Origin: Mercurialis annua
Lineage: Eukaryota; Streptophyta; Magnoliopsida; Malpighiales; Euphorbiaceae
Direction of reading: 5' to 3'
NCBI RefSeq assembly: GCF_937616625.2
Contig: NC_065572.1
Coordinates: 42,745,653 to 42,809,652, forward strand
Length of the DNA stretch: 64,000 nt
The notes beneath the pieces are model-generated. The model ran no database searches. It was not told where the DNA came from and worked only from the letters and a program-made list of their open reading frames with translations. Made by a program: the position numbers and the translations under genes. Below, piece by piece: positions 22,255 through 36,288 of this stretch (position 1 is its first letter; every line of letters starts with the position of its first letter).

Positions 22255-25200
22255 ACAAATGTTACGAAACAAAACCAAACGTTTCACCATTTTAGCGATG
22301 TAAGCAAAACGTTTATGAACGTAACGAAACAAATCCAAACGTTTCCCCTTTTTAGCGATTTAAGCCAAACATTTACAAACGTTACGAAACAAATCCAAAC
22401 GTTTTCCCTTTTTAGCGATTTAAACGTTTACAAACGTGACGAAACAAATCCAAATGTTTCCCCATTTTTAGCAATTTAAGTCAAATGTTTACAAACGATA
22501 CGAAACAAATCCAGGTGTTTCTTCTTTTTAGAAATTTAAGCCAAACGTATGCAAACATTACGAAACAAATCATAACATTTCACCTTTTTAGCAATTTAAG
22601 CCAAACGTTTACAAAGGTTACGAAAAAAATCCAAACGTTTCTCCTTTTTAGTGATTTAAGCCAAACATATACAAACGATACGAAACAAATCCAAACGTTT
22701 CACCTTTTGAGCGATTTAAGCCAAATGTTTACAAAGGTTACGAAATAAATCCAAATGTTTCATCTTTTCAGCGATTTAAGCCAAACGTTTACAAACGTTA
22801 CGAAACAAATCTAAACGTTTCACCTTTTTAGCAATGTAAGACAAACGTTTACAAACGTTACGAAACAAAACCAAATGTTTAAAACCTTACGAAACAAATC
22901 CAAACGTTTCATATTTTTAGCGATTTAAGCGAAACGTTTACAAACATTACGAATCAAAACCAATCGTTTCTTCTTTTTAGCAATTGAAGCCAAACGTTTA
23001 CAAATGTTACGAAACAAATAAAAATGTTTCACCTTTTTAGCGATTTAAGCCAGACGTTTATAAACGGTACGAAACAAATCCAAACGTTTCTCCTTTGAGC
23101 GATTTAAGCCAAACGTTTATAAACGTTTCACCTTTTTACCAATTTAAGCCAAACGTTTACAAACGTTACGAAACAAATCCAAACATTTTACCTTTTTAGC
23201 GATTTAAGCCAAATATTTACAAACAATACGAAAGAAATCCAAACGTTTTGCCTTTTGAGCGATTTAAGCCAAACGTTTTTAAACGTTACGAAGCAAATCC
23301 AAACGTTTCGCCTTTTTAGCGATTTAAGCCAAACGTTTAGAAACGTTACAAAAAAATCCAAGCGTTTCACCTTTTCAGCAAATTAAGCCATACGTTTATA
23401 AACATTACGAAACAAATCCAAGCGTTTCGTCTATTTAGCAATTTAAGCCAAACATTTCACCTTTTTAGCTATTTAAGCAAACGTTTACAAACGTAAGAAA
23501 CAAATCATAACGTTTCACCGTTTTAGTGATTTAAGCCACTACAAAGGTTACGGTACAAATCCAAAATTTTCACCTTTTTAGCAATTTAGGCCAAACGTTT
23601 GGAAACGTTACGAAACAAATCCAAGCGTTTCACCTTTTTAGCAATTTAAGCCAAACGTTTACAAACGCTACGAAAAAAATTCAAGCGTTTCACCTTTTTG
23701 GCAATATAAGCCAAACGTTTACAAATGTTACGGAAAAAAAACCAAACGTTTCACCTTTTAACGATTTAAGCCAAATGTTTACAAACGTTACGAAACAAAT
23801 CCAAACGTTTAAAACGTTACTAAACAAACGTTATGAAACAAATCCAAACGTTTACAAATGTTACGGAACAAAACCAAACGTTTCACCTTTTTAGCGATGT
23901 AAGCAAAACGTTTATGAATGTAACGAAACAAATCCAAACGTTTCCCCTTTTTAACGATTTAAGCCAAACATTTACAAACGTTACGAAACAAATCCAAACG
24001 TTTTCCCTTTTTAACGATTTAAACGTTTACAAACGTGACGAAACAAATCCAAATGTTTCCCCATTTTTAGCAATTTAAGTCAAATGTTTACAAACGATAC
24101 GAAAGAAATCCAGGTGTTTCTTCTTTTTAGCAATTTAAGCCAAACGTATACAAAAATTACGAAACAAATCATAACATTTCACCTTTTTAGCAATTTAAGC
24201 CAAACGTTTACGAAGGTTACGAAAAAATCCAAACGTTTCTCCTTTTTAGTGATTTAAGCCAAACGTTTACAAACGATACGAAACAAATCCAAACGTTTCA
24301 CCTTTTGAGCGATTTAAGCCAAATGTTTACAAAAGTTACGAAATAAATCCAAATGTTTCACCTTTTCAGCGATTTAAGCCAAACGTTTACAAATGTTGCG
24401 AAAAAAATCTAAACGTTTCACCTTTTCAGCAATGTAAGACAAACGTTTACAAACGTTACGAAACAAAACCAAATGTTTAAAACCTTACGAAACAAATTCA
24501 AACGTTTCATATTTTTAGCAATTTAAGCGAAACGTTTACAAACATTACGAAACAAAACCAATTGTTTCTTTATTTTAGCAATTGAAGCCAAACGTTTACA
24601 AATGTTACGAAACAAATAAAAATGTTTCACCTTTTTAGCGATTTAAGCCAGACATTTATAAACGGTACGAAACAAATCCAAACGTTTCTCCTTTTGAGCG
24701 ATTTAAGCCAAACGTTTATAAACGTTTCACCTTTTTACCAATTTAAGCCAAACGTTTACAAACGTTACGAAACAAATCCAAATATTTTACCTTTTTAGCG
24801 ATTTAAGCCAAATATTTACAAACAGTACGAAAGAAATCCAAACGTTTCGCCTTTTGAGCGATTTAAGCCAAACGTTTTTAAACGTTACGAAGCAAATCCA
24901 AACGTTTCGCCTTTTTAGGGATTTAAGCCAAACGTTTAGAAACGTTACAAAAAAATCCAAGCGTTTCACCTTTTCAGCAAATTAAGCCAAACGTTTATAA
25001 ACATTACGAAACAAATCCAAGCGTTTCGTCTATTTAGCAATTTAAGCCAAACATTTCACCTTTTTAGCTATTTAAGCAAACGTTTACAAATGTAAGAAAC
25101 AAATCATAACGTTTCACCGTTTTAGTGATTTAAGCCACTACAAAGGTTACGGTACAAATCCAAAATTTTCACCTTTTTAGCAATTTAGGCCAAATTTTTA

Positions 25201-25452
25201 GAAACGTTACGAAACAAATCCAAGCGTTTCACCTTTTTAGCAATTTAAGCCAAACGTTTACAAACGTTACGAAACAAACTCAAGCGTTTCACCTTTTTGG
25301 CAATATAAGCCAAACGTTTACAAACGTTACGAAAAAAAACCAAACGTTTCCCCTTTTTAACGATTTAAGCCAAACGTTTACAAACGTTACGAAACAAATC
25401 CAAACGTTTAAAACGTTACTAAACAAACGTTACGAAACAAATCCAAACGTTT
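22255..25452 (+). repeat. Tandem duplication of a 1599-bp satellite block
   Basis: Copy 1 is 22255-23853 and copy 2 is 23854-25452. Shared private features include the short interval TTTAAACGTTTACAAACGTGACG, the GCCACTACAAAGGTTACGG junction (about 23535 and 25134) and the doubled AACGTT near 23820 and 25420. The copies differ at several per cent of sites, so this event is older than the 3554-bp and 2163-bp ones. Related sequence continues in the blocks after 27500. Confidence 0.8.
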
Positions 25453-25626
25453 ACAAATGTTACGAAACAAAACCAAACGTCTCACCTTTTTAGTGATTTA
25501 AGCCAAGCGTTTACAATCGTTACCAAACAAAACCAAACATTTCACCTTTTTAGCGATTTAAGCCATACGTTTACAAACGTTACGAAACAAAAGCAAACGT
25601 TTAAAATGTTACGAAACAAATCCAAA

Positions 25627-28600
25627 CAATAGAAAAAAACACCAAACATTTCCTTATTTTAGTGATTTAAGCCAAACGTTTGTAAACGTTACGAAACAAA
25701 ACAAAACGTTTATAAACGTTACGAAACAAATCCAAACGTTTCGCATTTTTTGTGATTGAAGCCAAACGTTTACAAAAGTTACGAAACAAATCCAAACGTT
25801 TCAATAATATTTCAAACGTTTAAAACGTTACAAAACAAATCCAACTGTTTCACATTTTTAGCGATTTAAGCCAAACGTTTACAAAGGATACGAAAAAAAT
25901 CCAAGCGTTTCAGCTTTTTAACGATTTCAGCCAAACGTTTAAAAACGTTACGTAACAAATCCAAACGTTTTTCCTTTTTAGAAATTTAAGCCAAACGTGT
26001 ACAAACGTTACGAAACAAATTAAAATGTTTCAACTTTTTAGCAATTTAAGCCAAACGTTTACAAACGTTGCAAAAAAAACAAGACGTCTCCCCTTTTTTG
26101 CGATTTAAGCCAAACGTTTACATACATTACGAAACAAAACCAGACGTTTAAAACGTTACAAAACAAATCCAAGCGTTTCCCCTTTTTAGCAATTTAAGGC
26201 AAACGTTTATTAATGTTGCAAAACAAATCCAAACCTTTCACCTTTTTAGCGATTGAAGCCAAATGTTTACAAATGTTACGAAACAAATCCAAACGTTTCA
26301 CCTTTTTAGCAATTTAAGACAAACGTTTACAAACGTTACGAAACAAATCCAAACGTTACAAAACAAAACCGAACGTTTACAAACGTTACGAAAAAAATCC
26401 AAGCGTTTCACCTTTTTAGCAATGTAAGCCAAACGTTTACAAACGTTACGAAACAAATCCAAACGTTTCACCTTTTTAGCAAACAAATCCAAATATTTCA
26501 CCTTTTTAGCGATTTAAGCAAAACGTTTATAAACGTTACGAAGCAAATCCAAACGTTTCACCTTTTTAGCAATTTAAGCCAAACGTTTACAAACGTTACA
26601 AATCAAATCCAAGCATTTCACCATTTTAGCAAATTAAGCCAAACGTTTATAAACGTTACGAAACAATTCCAAGCGTTTCATCTTTTTAGCAGTTTAAGCC
26701 AAACGTTAAAAAACGTTACAAAACTAATCCAAACATTTTGCCTTTTTAGTGATTTAACCCAAACGTTTCCAAACGTAAGAAACAAATCCAAAAGTTTCAC
26801 CTTTTTAGCGATTTAAGCCAATCCAAAGGTTACGAACAAAATCCAAAATTTTCACCATTTTAGCAATTTAAGCCAAAAGTTTACCAACGTTACGAAACAA
26901 ATCCAAGTGTTTCATATTTTTAGAAATTTAAGCCAAAGGTTTACAAACGTTACGAAACAAATCCAACAATTTAACATTTTTTGCGATTTAAGCCAATTGT
27001 TTACAAACTTTACGAAACAAATCCAAACGTTTCACTTTTTTAGCGATTTAAACCAAACGTTTACAAACGTTACGAAACAATTCCAAAGGTTTCCCATTTT
27101 TATCGATTTAAGCAAAACGTTTATAAAAGTTACGAAACAAAACCAAAGGTTTACAAATGTTACGAAACAAATCCAAATGTTTCACCTTTTTAGCACTTTA
27201 AGCCAAACGTTTACAAACGTTACGAAACAAATTCGAACGTTTCACCTTTTTAGCAATTTAAGCCAAACGTTGACAAACGTTACGAAACAAATCCAAACTT
27301 TTGACCTTTTTAGCAATTTAAGCCAAACGTTTACAAACGTTACGAAACAAATCCAAACGTTTCACCTTTTTAGCGATTTAAGCCAAACATTTATAAATGT
27401 TACGAAACAAATCCAAACATTTAAAAACGTGACGAAACAAAACCAAACGTTTGGCTAAAAAGGTGAAACGTTACGAAACAAATCCAAGCGTTTCAATTTT
27501 TTAGCAATTTAAGCCAAAAGTTGACAAATATTACGAAACAAAACCAAACGTTTCACCTTTTTAGCGATGTAAGCAAAACGTTTATGACCGTAACGAAACA
27601 AATCCAAACGTTTTCCCTTTTTAGCGATTTAAGCCAAACATTTACAAACGTTACGAAACAAATTCAAACGTTTTCCCTTTTTAGCGATTTAAACGTTACA
27701 AACGTGACGAAACAAATCCAAATGTTTCCCCATTTTTAGCAATTTAAGTCAAATGTTTACAAACGATACGAAACAAATCCAGGTGTTTCTCCTTTTTAGC
27801 AATTTAAGCCAAACGTATACAAACGTTACAAAACAAATCATAGCATTTCACCTTTTTAGCAATTTAAGCCAAACGTTTACAAAGTTTACGAAAAAAATCC
27901 AAAAGTTTCTCCTTTTTAGTGATTTAAGCCAAACGTTTACAAACGATACGAAACAAATCCAAACGTTTCACCTTTTTAGCAATTTCAGCCAAACGTTTAC
28001 GAACGTTACAAAACAAATCCAAACGTTTCACCTTTTGAGCGATTTAAGCCAAACGTTTACAAAGGTTACGAAATAAATCCAAATGTTTCACCTTTGCAGC
28101 GATTTAAGCAAAACGTTTACAAACGTTACGAAACAAATCTAAACGTTTCACCTTTTTAGCAATGGAAGACAAACGTTTACAAACGTTACGAAACAAAACC
28201 AAATGTTTAAAACCTTACGAAACAAATCCAAACGTTTCATATTTTTAGCGATTTAAGCGAAACGTTTACAAACATTACGAAATAAAACCAATCGTTTCTT
28301 CTTTTTAGCAATTGAAGCCAAACGTTTACAAATGTTACGAAACAAATAAAAATGATTCACCTTTTTAGCGATTTAAGCCAGACGTTTATAAACGGTACGA
28401 AACAAATCCAAACGTACCTTTTGAGCGATTTAAGCCAAACGTTTATAAACGTTACGAAACAAATCCAAACGTTTCACCTTTTTACCAATTTAAGCCAAAT
28501 GTTTACAAACGTTACGAAACAAATCCAAACATTTTACCTTTTTAGCGATTTAAGCCAAATATTTACAAATAGTACGAAAGAAATCTAAACGTTTCGCCTT

Positions 28601-31600
28601 TTGAGCGATTTTAGCCAAACGTTTATAAACGTTACGAAGCAAATCCAAACGTTTCACCTTTTTAGCGATTTAAGCCAAACGTTTAGAAACGTTACATAAA
28701 AATCCAAGCGTTTCACCTTTTCAGCAAATTAAGCCAAAGTTTATAAACATTACGAAACAAATCCAATCGTTTCGTCTATTTAGCAATTTAAGCCAAACAT
28801 TTCACCTTTTTAGCGATTTAAGCAAACGTTTACAAACGTAAGAAACAAATCATAACGTTTCACCGTTTTAGTGATTTAAGCCAATACAAAGGTTACGGTA
28901 CAAATCCAAAATTTTAACCTTTTTAGCAATTTAGGCCAAACGTTTAGAAACGTTACGTAATAAATCCAAGCGTTTCACCTTTTTTGCAATTTACGCCAAA
29001 CGTTTACAAACGTTACGAAACAAATCCAAGCGTTTCACCTTTTTTGCAATATAAGCCAAACGTTTACAAACGTTACGGAAAAAAAACCAAACGTTTCACC
29101 TTTTTAACGATTTAAGCCAAATGTTTACAAACGTTACGAAACAATTCCAAACGTTTAAAACGTTACGAAACAAATCCAAACAATAGAAAAAAACACCAAA
29201 CATTTCCTTATTTTAGTGATTTAAGCCAAACGTTTGTAAACGTTACGAAACAAAACAAAACGTTTATAAACGTTACGAAACAAATCCAAACGTTTCGCAT
29301 TTTTTGTGATTGAAGCCAAACGTTTACAAAAGTTACGAAACAAATCCAAACGTTTCAATAATATTTCAAACGTTTAAAACGTTACAAAACAAATCCAACT
29401 GTTTCACATTTTTAGCGATTTAAGCCAAACGTTTACAAAGGATACGAAAAAAATCCAAGCGTTTCAGCTTTTTAACGATTTCAGCCAAACGTTTAAAAAC
29501 GTTACGTAACAAATCCAAACGTTTTTCCTTTTTAGAAATTTAAGCCAAACGTGTACAAACGTTACGAAACAAATCAAAATGTTTCAACTTTTTAGCAATT
29601 TAAGCCAAATGTTTACAAACGTTGCAAAAAAAACAAGACGTCTCCCCTTTTTTGCGATTTAAGCCAAACGTTTACATACATTACGAAACAAAACCAGACG
29701 TTTAAAACGTTACAAAACAAATCCAAGCGTTTCCCCTTTTTAGCAATTTAAGCCAAACGTTTATTAACGTTGCAAAACAAATCCAAACCTTTCACCTTTT
29801 TAGCGATTGAAGCCAAATGTTTACAAATGTTACGAAACAAATCCAAACGTTTCACCTTTTTAGCAATTTAAGACAAACGTTTACAAACGTTACGAAACAA
29901 ATCCAAACGTTACAAAACAAAACCGAACGTTTACAAACGTTACGAAAAAAATCCAAGCGTTTCACCTTTTTAGCAATGTAAGCCAAACGTTTACAAACGT
30001 TACGAAACAAATCCAAACGTTTCACCTTTTTAGCAAACAAATCCAAATATTTCACCTTTTTAGCGATTTAAGCAAAACGTTTATAAACGTTACGAAGCAA
30101 ATCCAAACGTTTCACCTTTTTAGCAATTTAAGCCAAACGTTTACAAACGTTACAAATCAAATCCAAGCATTTCACCATTTTAGCAAATTAAGCCAAACAT
30201 TTATAAACGTTACGAAACAATTCCAAGCGTTTCATCTTTTTAGCAGTTTAAGCCAAACGTTAAAAAACGTTACAAAACTAATCCAAACATTTTGCCTTTT
30301 TAGTGATTTAACCCAAACGTTTCCAAACGTAAGAAACAAATCCAAAAGTTTCACCTTTTTAGCGATTTAAGCCAATCCAAAGGTTACGAACAAAATCCAA
30401 AATTTTCACCATTTTAGCAATTTAAGCCAAAAGTTTACCAACGTTACGAAACAAATCCAAGTGTTTCATATTTTTAGAAATTTAAGCCAAAGGTTTACAA
30501 ACGTTACGAAACAAATCCAACAATTTAACATTTTTTGCGATTTAAGCCAATTGTTTACAAACTTTACGAAACAAATCCAAACGTTTCACTTTTTTAGCGA
30601 TTTAAACCAAACGTTTACAAACGTTACGAAACAATTCCAAAGGTTTCCCATTTTTATCGATTTAAGCAAAACGTTTATAAAAGTTACGAAACAAAACCAA
30701 AGGTTTACAAATGTTACGAAACAAATCCAAATGTTTCACCTTTTTAGCACTTTAAGCCAAACGTTTACAAACGTTACGAAACAAATTCGAACGTTTCACC
30801 TTTTTAGCAATTTAAGCCAAACGTTGACAAACGTTACGAAACAAATCCAAACTTTTGACCTTTTTAGCAATTTAAGCCAAACGTTTACAAACGTTACGAA
30901 ACAAATCCAAACGTTTCACCTTTTTAGCGATTTAAGCCAAACATTTATAAATGTTACGAAACAAATCCAAACATTTAAAAACGTGACGAAACAAAACCAA
31001 ACGTTTGGCTAAAAAGGTGAAACGTTACGAAACAAATCCAAGCGTTTCAATTTTTTAGCAATTTAAGCCAAAAGTTGACAAATATTACGAAACAAAACCA
31101 AACGTTTCACCTTTTTAGCGATGTAAGCAAAACGTTTATGACCGTAACGAAACAAATCCAAACGTTTTCCCTTTTTAGCGATTTAAGCCAAACATTTACA
31201 AACGTTACGAAACAAATTCAAACGTTTTCCCTTTTTAGCGATTTAAACGTTACAAACGTGACGAAACAAATCCAAATGTTTCCCCATTTTTAGCAATTTA
31301 AGTCAAATGTTTACAAACGATACGAAACAAATCCAGGTGTTTCTCCTTTTTAGCAATTTAAGCCAAACGTATACAAACGTTACAAAACAAATCATAGCAT
31401 TTCACCTTTTTAGCAATTTAAGCCAAACGTTTACAAAGTTTACGAAAAAAATCCAAAAGTTTCTCCTTTTTAGTGATTTAAGCCAAACGTTTACAAACGA
31501 TACGAAACAAATCCAAACGTTTCACCTTTTTAGCAATTTCAGCCAAACGTTTACGAACGTTACAAAACAAATCCAAACGTTTCACCTTTTGAGCGATTTA

Positions 31601-34600
31601 AGCCAAACGTTTACAAAGGTTACGAAATAAATCCAAATGTTTCACCTTTGCAGCGATTTAAGCAAAACGTTTACAAACGTTACGAAACAAATCTAAACGT
31701 TTCACCTTTTTAGCAATGGAAGACAAACGTTTACAAACGTTACGAAACAAAACCAAATGTTTAAAACCTTACGAAACAAATCCAAACGTTTCATATTTTT
31801 AGCGATTTAAGCGAAACGTTTACAAACATTACGAAATAAAACCAATCGTTTCTTCTTTTTAGCAATTGAAGCCAAACGTTTACAAATGTTACGAAACAAA
31901 TAAAAATGATTCACCTTTTTAGCGATTTAAGCCAGACGTTTATAAACGGTACGAAACAAATCCAAACGTACCTTTTGAGCGATTTAAGCCAAACGTTTAT
32001 AAACGTTACGAAACAAATCCAAACGTTTCACCTTTTTACCAATTTAAGCCAAATGTTTACAAACGTTACGAAACAAATCCAAACATTTTACCTTTTTAGC
32101 GATTTAAGCCAAATATTTACAAATAGTACGAAAGAAATCTAAACGTTTCGCCTTTTGAGCGATTTTAGCCAAACGTTTATAAACGTTACGAAGCAAATCC
32201 AAACGTTTCACCTTTTTAGCGATTTAAGCCAAACGTTTAGAAACGTTACATAAAAATCCAAGCGTTTCACCTTTTCAGCAAATTAAGCCAAAGTTTATAA
32301 ACATTACGAAACAAATCCAATCGTTTCGTCTATTTAGCAATTTAAGCCAAACATTTCACCTTTTTAGCGATTTAAGCAAACGTTTACAAACGTAAGAAAC
32401 AAATCATAACGTTTCACCGTTTTAGTGATTTAAGCCAATACAAAGGTTACGGTACAAATCCAAAATTTTAACCTTTTTAGCAATTTAGGCCAAACGTTTA
32501 GAAACGTTACGTAATAAATCCAAGCGTTTCACCTTTTTTGCAATTTACGCCAAACGTTTACAAACGTTACGAAACAAATCCAAGCGTTTCACCTTTTTTG
32601 CAATATAAGCCAAACGTTTACAAACGTTACGGAAAAAAAACCAAACGTTTCACCTTTTTAACGATTTAAGCCAAATGTTTACAAACGTTACGAAACAATT
32701 CCAAACGTTTAAAACGTTACGAAACAAATCCAAACAATAGAAAAAAACACCAAACATTTCCTTATTTTAGTGATTTAAGCCAAACGTTTGTAAACGTTAC
32801 GAAACAAAACAAAACGTTTATAAACGTTACGAAACAAATCCAAACGTTTCGCATTTTTTGTGATTGAAGCCAAACGTTTACAAAAGTTACGAAACAAATC
32901 CAAACGTTTCAATAATATTTCAAACGTTTAAAACGTTACAAAACAAATCCAACTTTTTCACATTTTTAGCGATTTAAGCCAAACGTTTACAAAGGATACG
33001 AAAAAAATCCAAGCGTTTCAGCTTTTTAACGATTTCAGCCAAACGTTTAAAAACGTTACGTAACAAATCCAAACGTTTTTCCTTTTTAGAAATTTAAGCC
33101 AAACGTGTACAAACGTTACGAAACAAATCAAAATGTTTCAACTTTTTAGCAATTTAAGCCAAACGTTTACAAACGTTGCAAAAAAAACAAGACGTCTCCC
33201 CTTTTTTGCGATTTAAGCCAAACGTTTACATACATTACGAAACAAAACCGGACGTTTAAAACGTTACAAAACAAATCCAAGCGTTTCCCCTTTTTAGCAA
33301 TTTAAGCCAAACTTTTATTAACGTTGCAAAACAAATCCAAACCTTTCACCTTTTTAGCGATTGAAGCCAAATGTTTACAAATGTTACGAAACAAATCCAA
33401 ACGTTTCACCTTTTTAGCAATTTAAGACAAACGTTTACAAACGTTACGAAACAAATCCAAACGTTACAAAACAAAACCGAACGTTTACAAACGTTACGAA
33501 AAAAATCCAAGCGTTTCACCTTTTTAGCAATGTAAGCCAAACGTTTACAAACGTTACGAAACAAATCCAAACGTTTCACCTTTTTAGCAAACAAATCCAA
33601 ATATTTCACCTTTTTAGCGATTTAAGCAAAACGTTTATAAACGTTACGAAGCAAATCCAAACGTTTCACCTTTTTAGCAATTTAAGCCAAACGTTTACAA
33701 ACGTTACAAATCAAATCCAAGCATTTCACCATTTTAGCAAATTAAGCCAAACATTTATAAACGTTACGAAACAATTCCAAGCGTTTCATCTTTTTAGCAG
33801 TTTAAGCCAAACGTTAAAAAACGTTACAAAACTAATCCAAACATTTTGCCTTTTTAGTGATTTAACCCAAACGTTTCCAAACGTAAGAAACAAATCCAAA
33901 AGTTTCACCTTTTTAGCGATTTAAGCCAATCCAAAGGTTACGAACAAAATCCAAAATTTTCACCATTTTAGCAATTTAAGCCAAAAGTTTACCAACGTTA
34001 CGAAACAAATCCAAGTGTTTCATATTTTTAGAAATTTAAGCCAAAGGTTTACAAACGTTACGAAACAAATCCAACAATTTAACATTTTTTGCGATTTAAG
34101 CCAATTGTTTACAAACTTTACGAAACAAATCCAAACGTTTCACTTTTTTAGCGATTTAAACCAAACGTTTACAAACGTTACGAAACAATTCCAAAGGTTT
34201 CCCATTTTTATCGATTTAAGCAAAACGTTTATAAAAGTTACGAAACAAAACCAAAGGTTTACAAATGTTACGAAACAAATCCAAATGTTTCACCTTTTTA
34301 GCACTTTAAGCCAAACGTTTACAAACGTTACGAAACAAATTCGAACGTTTCACCTTTTTAGCAATTTAAGCCAAACGTTGACAAACGTTACGAAACAAAT
34401 CCAAACTTTTGACCTTTTTAGCAATTTAAGCCAAACGTTTACAAACGTTACGAAACAAATCCAAACGTTTCACCTTTTTAGCGATTTAAGCCAAACATTT
34501 ATAAATGTTACGAAACAAATCCAAACATTTAAAAACGTGACGAAACAAAACCAAACGTTTGGCTAAAAAGGTGAAACGTTACGAAACAAATCCAAGCGTT

Positions 34601-36288
34601 TCAATTTTTTAGCAATTTAAGCCAAAAGTTGACAAATATTACGAAACAAAACCAAACGTTTCACCTTTTTAGCGATGTAAGCAAAACGTTTATGACCGTA
34701 ACGAAACAAATCCAAACGTTTTCCCTTTTTAGCGATTTAAGCCAAACATTTACAAACGTTGCGAAACAAATTCAAACGTTTTCCCTTTTTAGCGATTTAA
34801 ACGTTACAAACGTGACGAAACAAATCCAAATGTTTCCCCATTTTTAGCAATTTAAGTCAAATGTTTACAAACGATACGAAACAAATCCAGGTGTTTCTCC
34901 TTTTTAGCAATTTAAGCCAAACGTATACAAACGTTACAAAACAAATCATAGCATTTCACCTTTTTAGCAATTTAAGCCAAACGTTTACAAAGTTTACGAA
35001 AAAAATCCAAAAGTTTCTCCTTTTTAGTGATTTAAGCCAAACGTTTACAAACGATACGAAACAAATCCAAACGTTTCACCTTTTTAGCAATTTCAGCCAA
35101 ACGTTTACGAACGTTACAAAACAAATCCAAACGTTTCACCTTTTGAGCGATTTAAGCCAAACGTTTACAAAGGTTACGAAATAAATCCAAATGTTTCACC
35201 TTTGCAGCGATTTAAGCAAAACGTTTACAAACGTTACGAAACAAATCTAAACGTTTCACCTTTTTAGCAATGGAAGACAAACGTTTACAAACGTTACGAA
35301 ACAAAACCAAATGTTTAAAACCTTACGAAACAAATCCAAACGTTTCATATTTTTAGCGATTTAAGCGAAACGTTTACAAACATTACGAAATAAAACCAAT
35401 CGTTTCTTCTTTTTAGCAATTGAAGCCAAACGTTTACAAATGTTACGAAACAAATAAAAATGATTCACCTTTTTAGCGATTTAAGCCAGACGTTTATAAA
35501 CGGTACGAAACAAATCCAAACGTACCTTTTGAGCGATTTAAGCCAAACGTTTATAAACGTTACGAAACAAATCCAAACGTTTCACCTTTTTACCAATTTA
35601 AGCCAAATGTTTACAAACGTTACGAAACAAATCCAAACATTTTACCTTTTTAGCGATTTAAGCCAAATATTTACAAATAGTACGAAAGAAATCTAAACGT
35701 TTCGCCTTTTGAGCGATTTTAGCCAAACGTTTATAAACGTTACGAAGCAAATCCAAACGTTTCACCTTTTTAGCGATTTAAGCCAAACGTTTAGAAACGT
35801 TACATAAAAATCCAAGCGTTTCACCTTTTCAGCAAATTAAGCCAAAGTTTATAAACATTACGAAACAAATCCAATCGTTTCGTCTATTTAGCAATTTAAG
35901 CCAAACATTTCACCTTTTTAGCGATTTAAGCAAACGTTTACAAACGTAAGAAACAAATCATAACGTTTCACCGTTTTAGTGATTTAAGCCAATACAAAGG
36001 TTACGGTACAAATCCAAAATTTTAACCTTTTTAGCAATTTAGGCCAAACGTTTAGAAACGTTACGTAACAAATCCAAGCGTTTCACCTTTTTTGCAATTT
36101 ACGCCAAACGTTTACAAACGTTACGAAACAAATCCAAGAGTTTCACCTTTTTTGCAATATAAGCCAAACGTTTACAAACGTTACGGAAAAAAAACCAAAC
36201 GTTTCACCTTTTTAACGATTTAAGCCAAATGTTTACAAACGTTACGAAACAATTCCAAACGTTTAAAACGTTACGAAACAAATCCAAA
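25627..36288 (+). repeat. Tandem triplication of a 3554-bp satellite block
   Basis: Copies are 25627-29180, 29181-32734 and 32735-36288, each starting at CAATAGAAAAAAACACC. Every irregular monomer, truncated unit and the micro-inversion recurs exactly 3554 bp apart. Only a handful of single-base differences were seen, for example CAACTG/CAACTT near 32952 and CCAGACG/CCGGACG near 33249. The block equals 59 monomers plus 14 bp, so it is a higher-order unit and not a monomer multiple. This points to very recent unequal exchange or replication-based amplification. An assembly artefact is possible and cannot be judged from sequence alone. Confidence 0.9.

Noticed and set aside
26907..27458. Open frames of 60-183 codons through the satellite as protein-coding genes
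   Set aside because: They are the 60-bp monomer translated in steps of 20 residues, occur on both strands, have no stable start or end, and break wherever a monomer has an indel.
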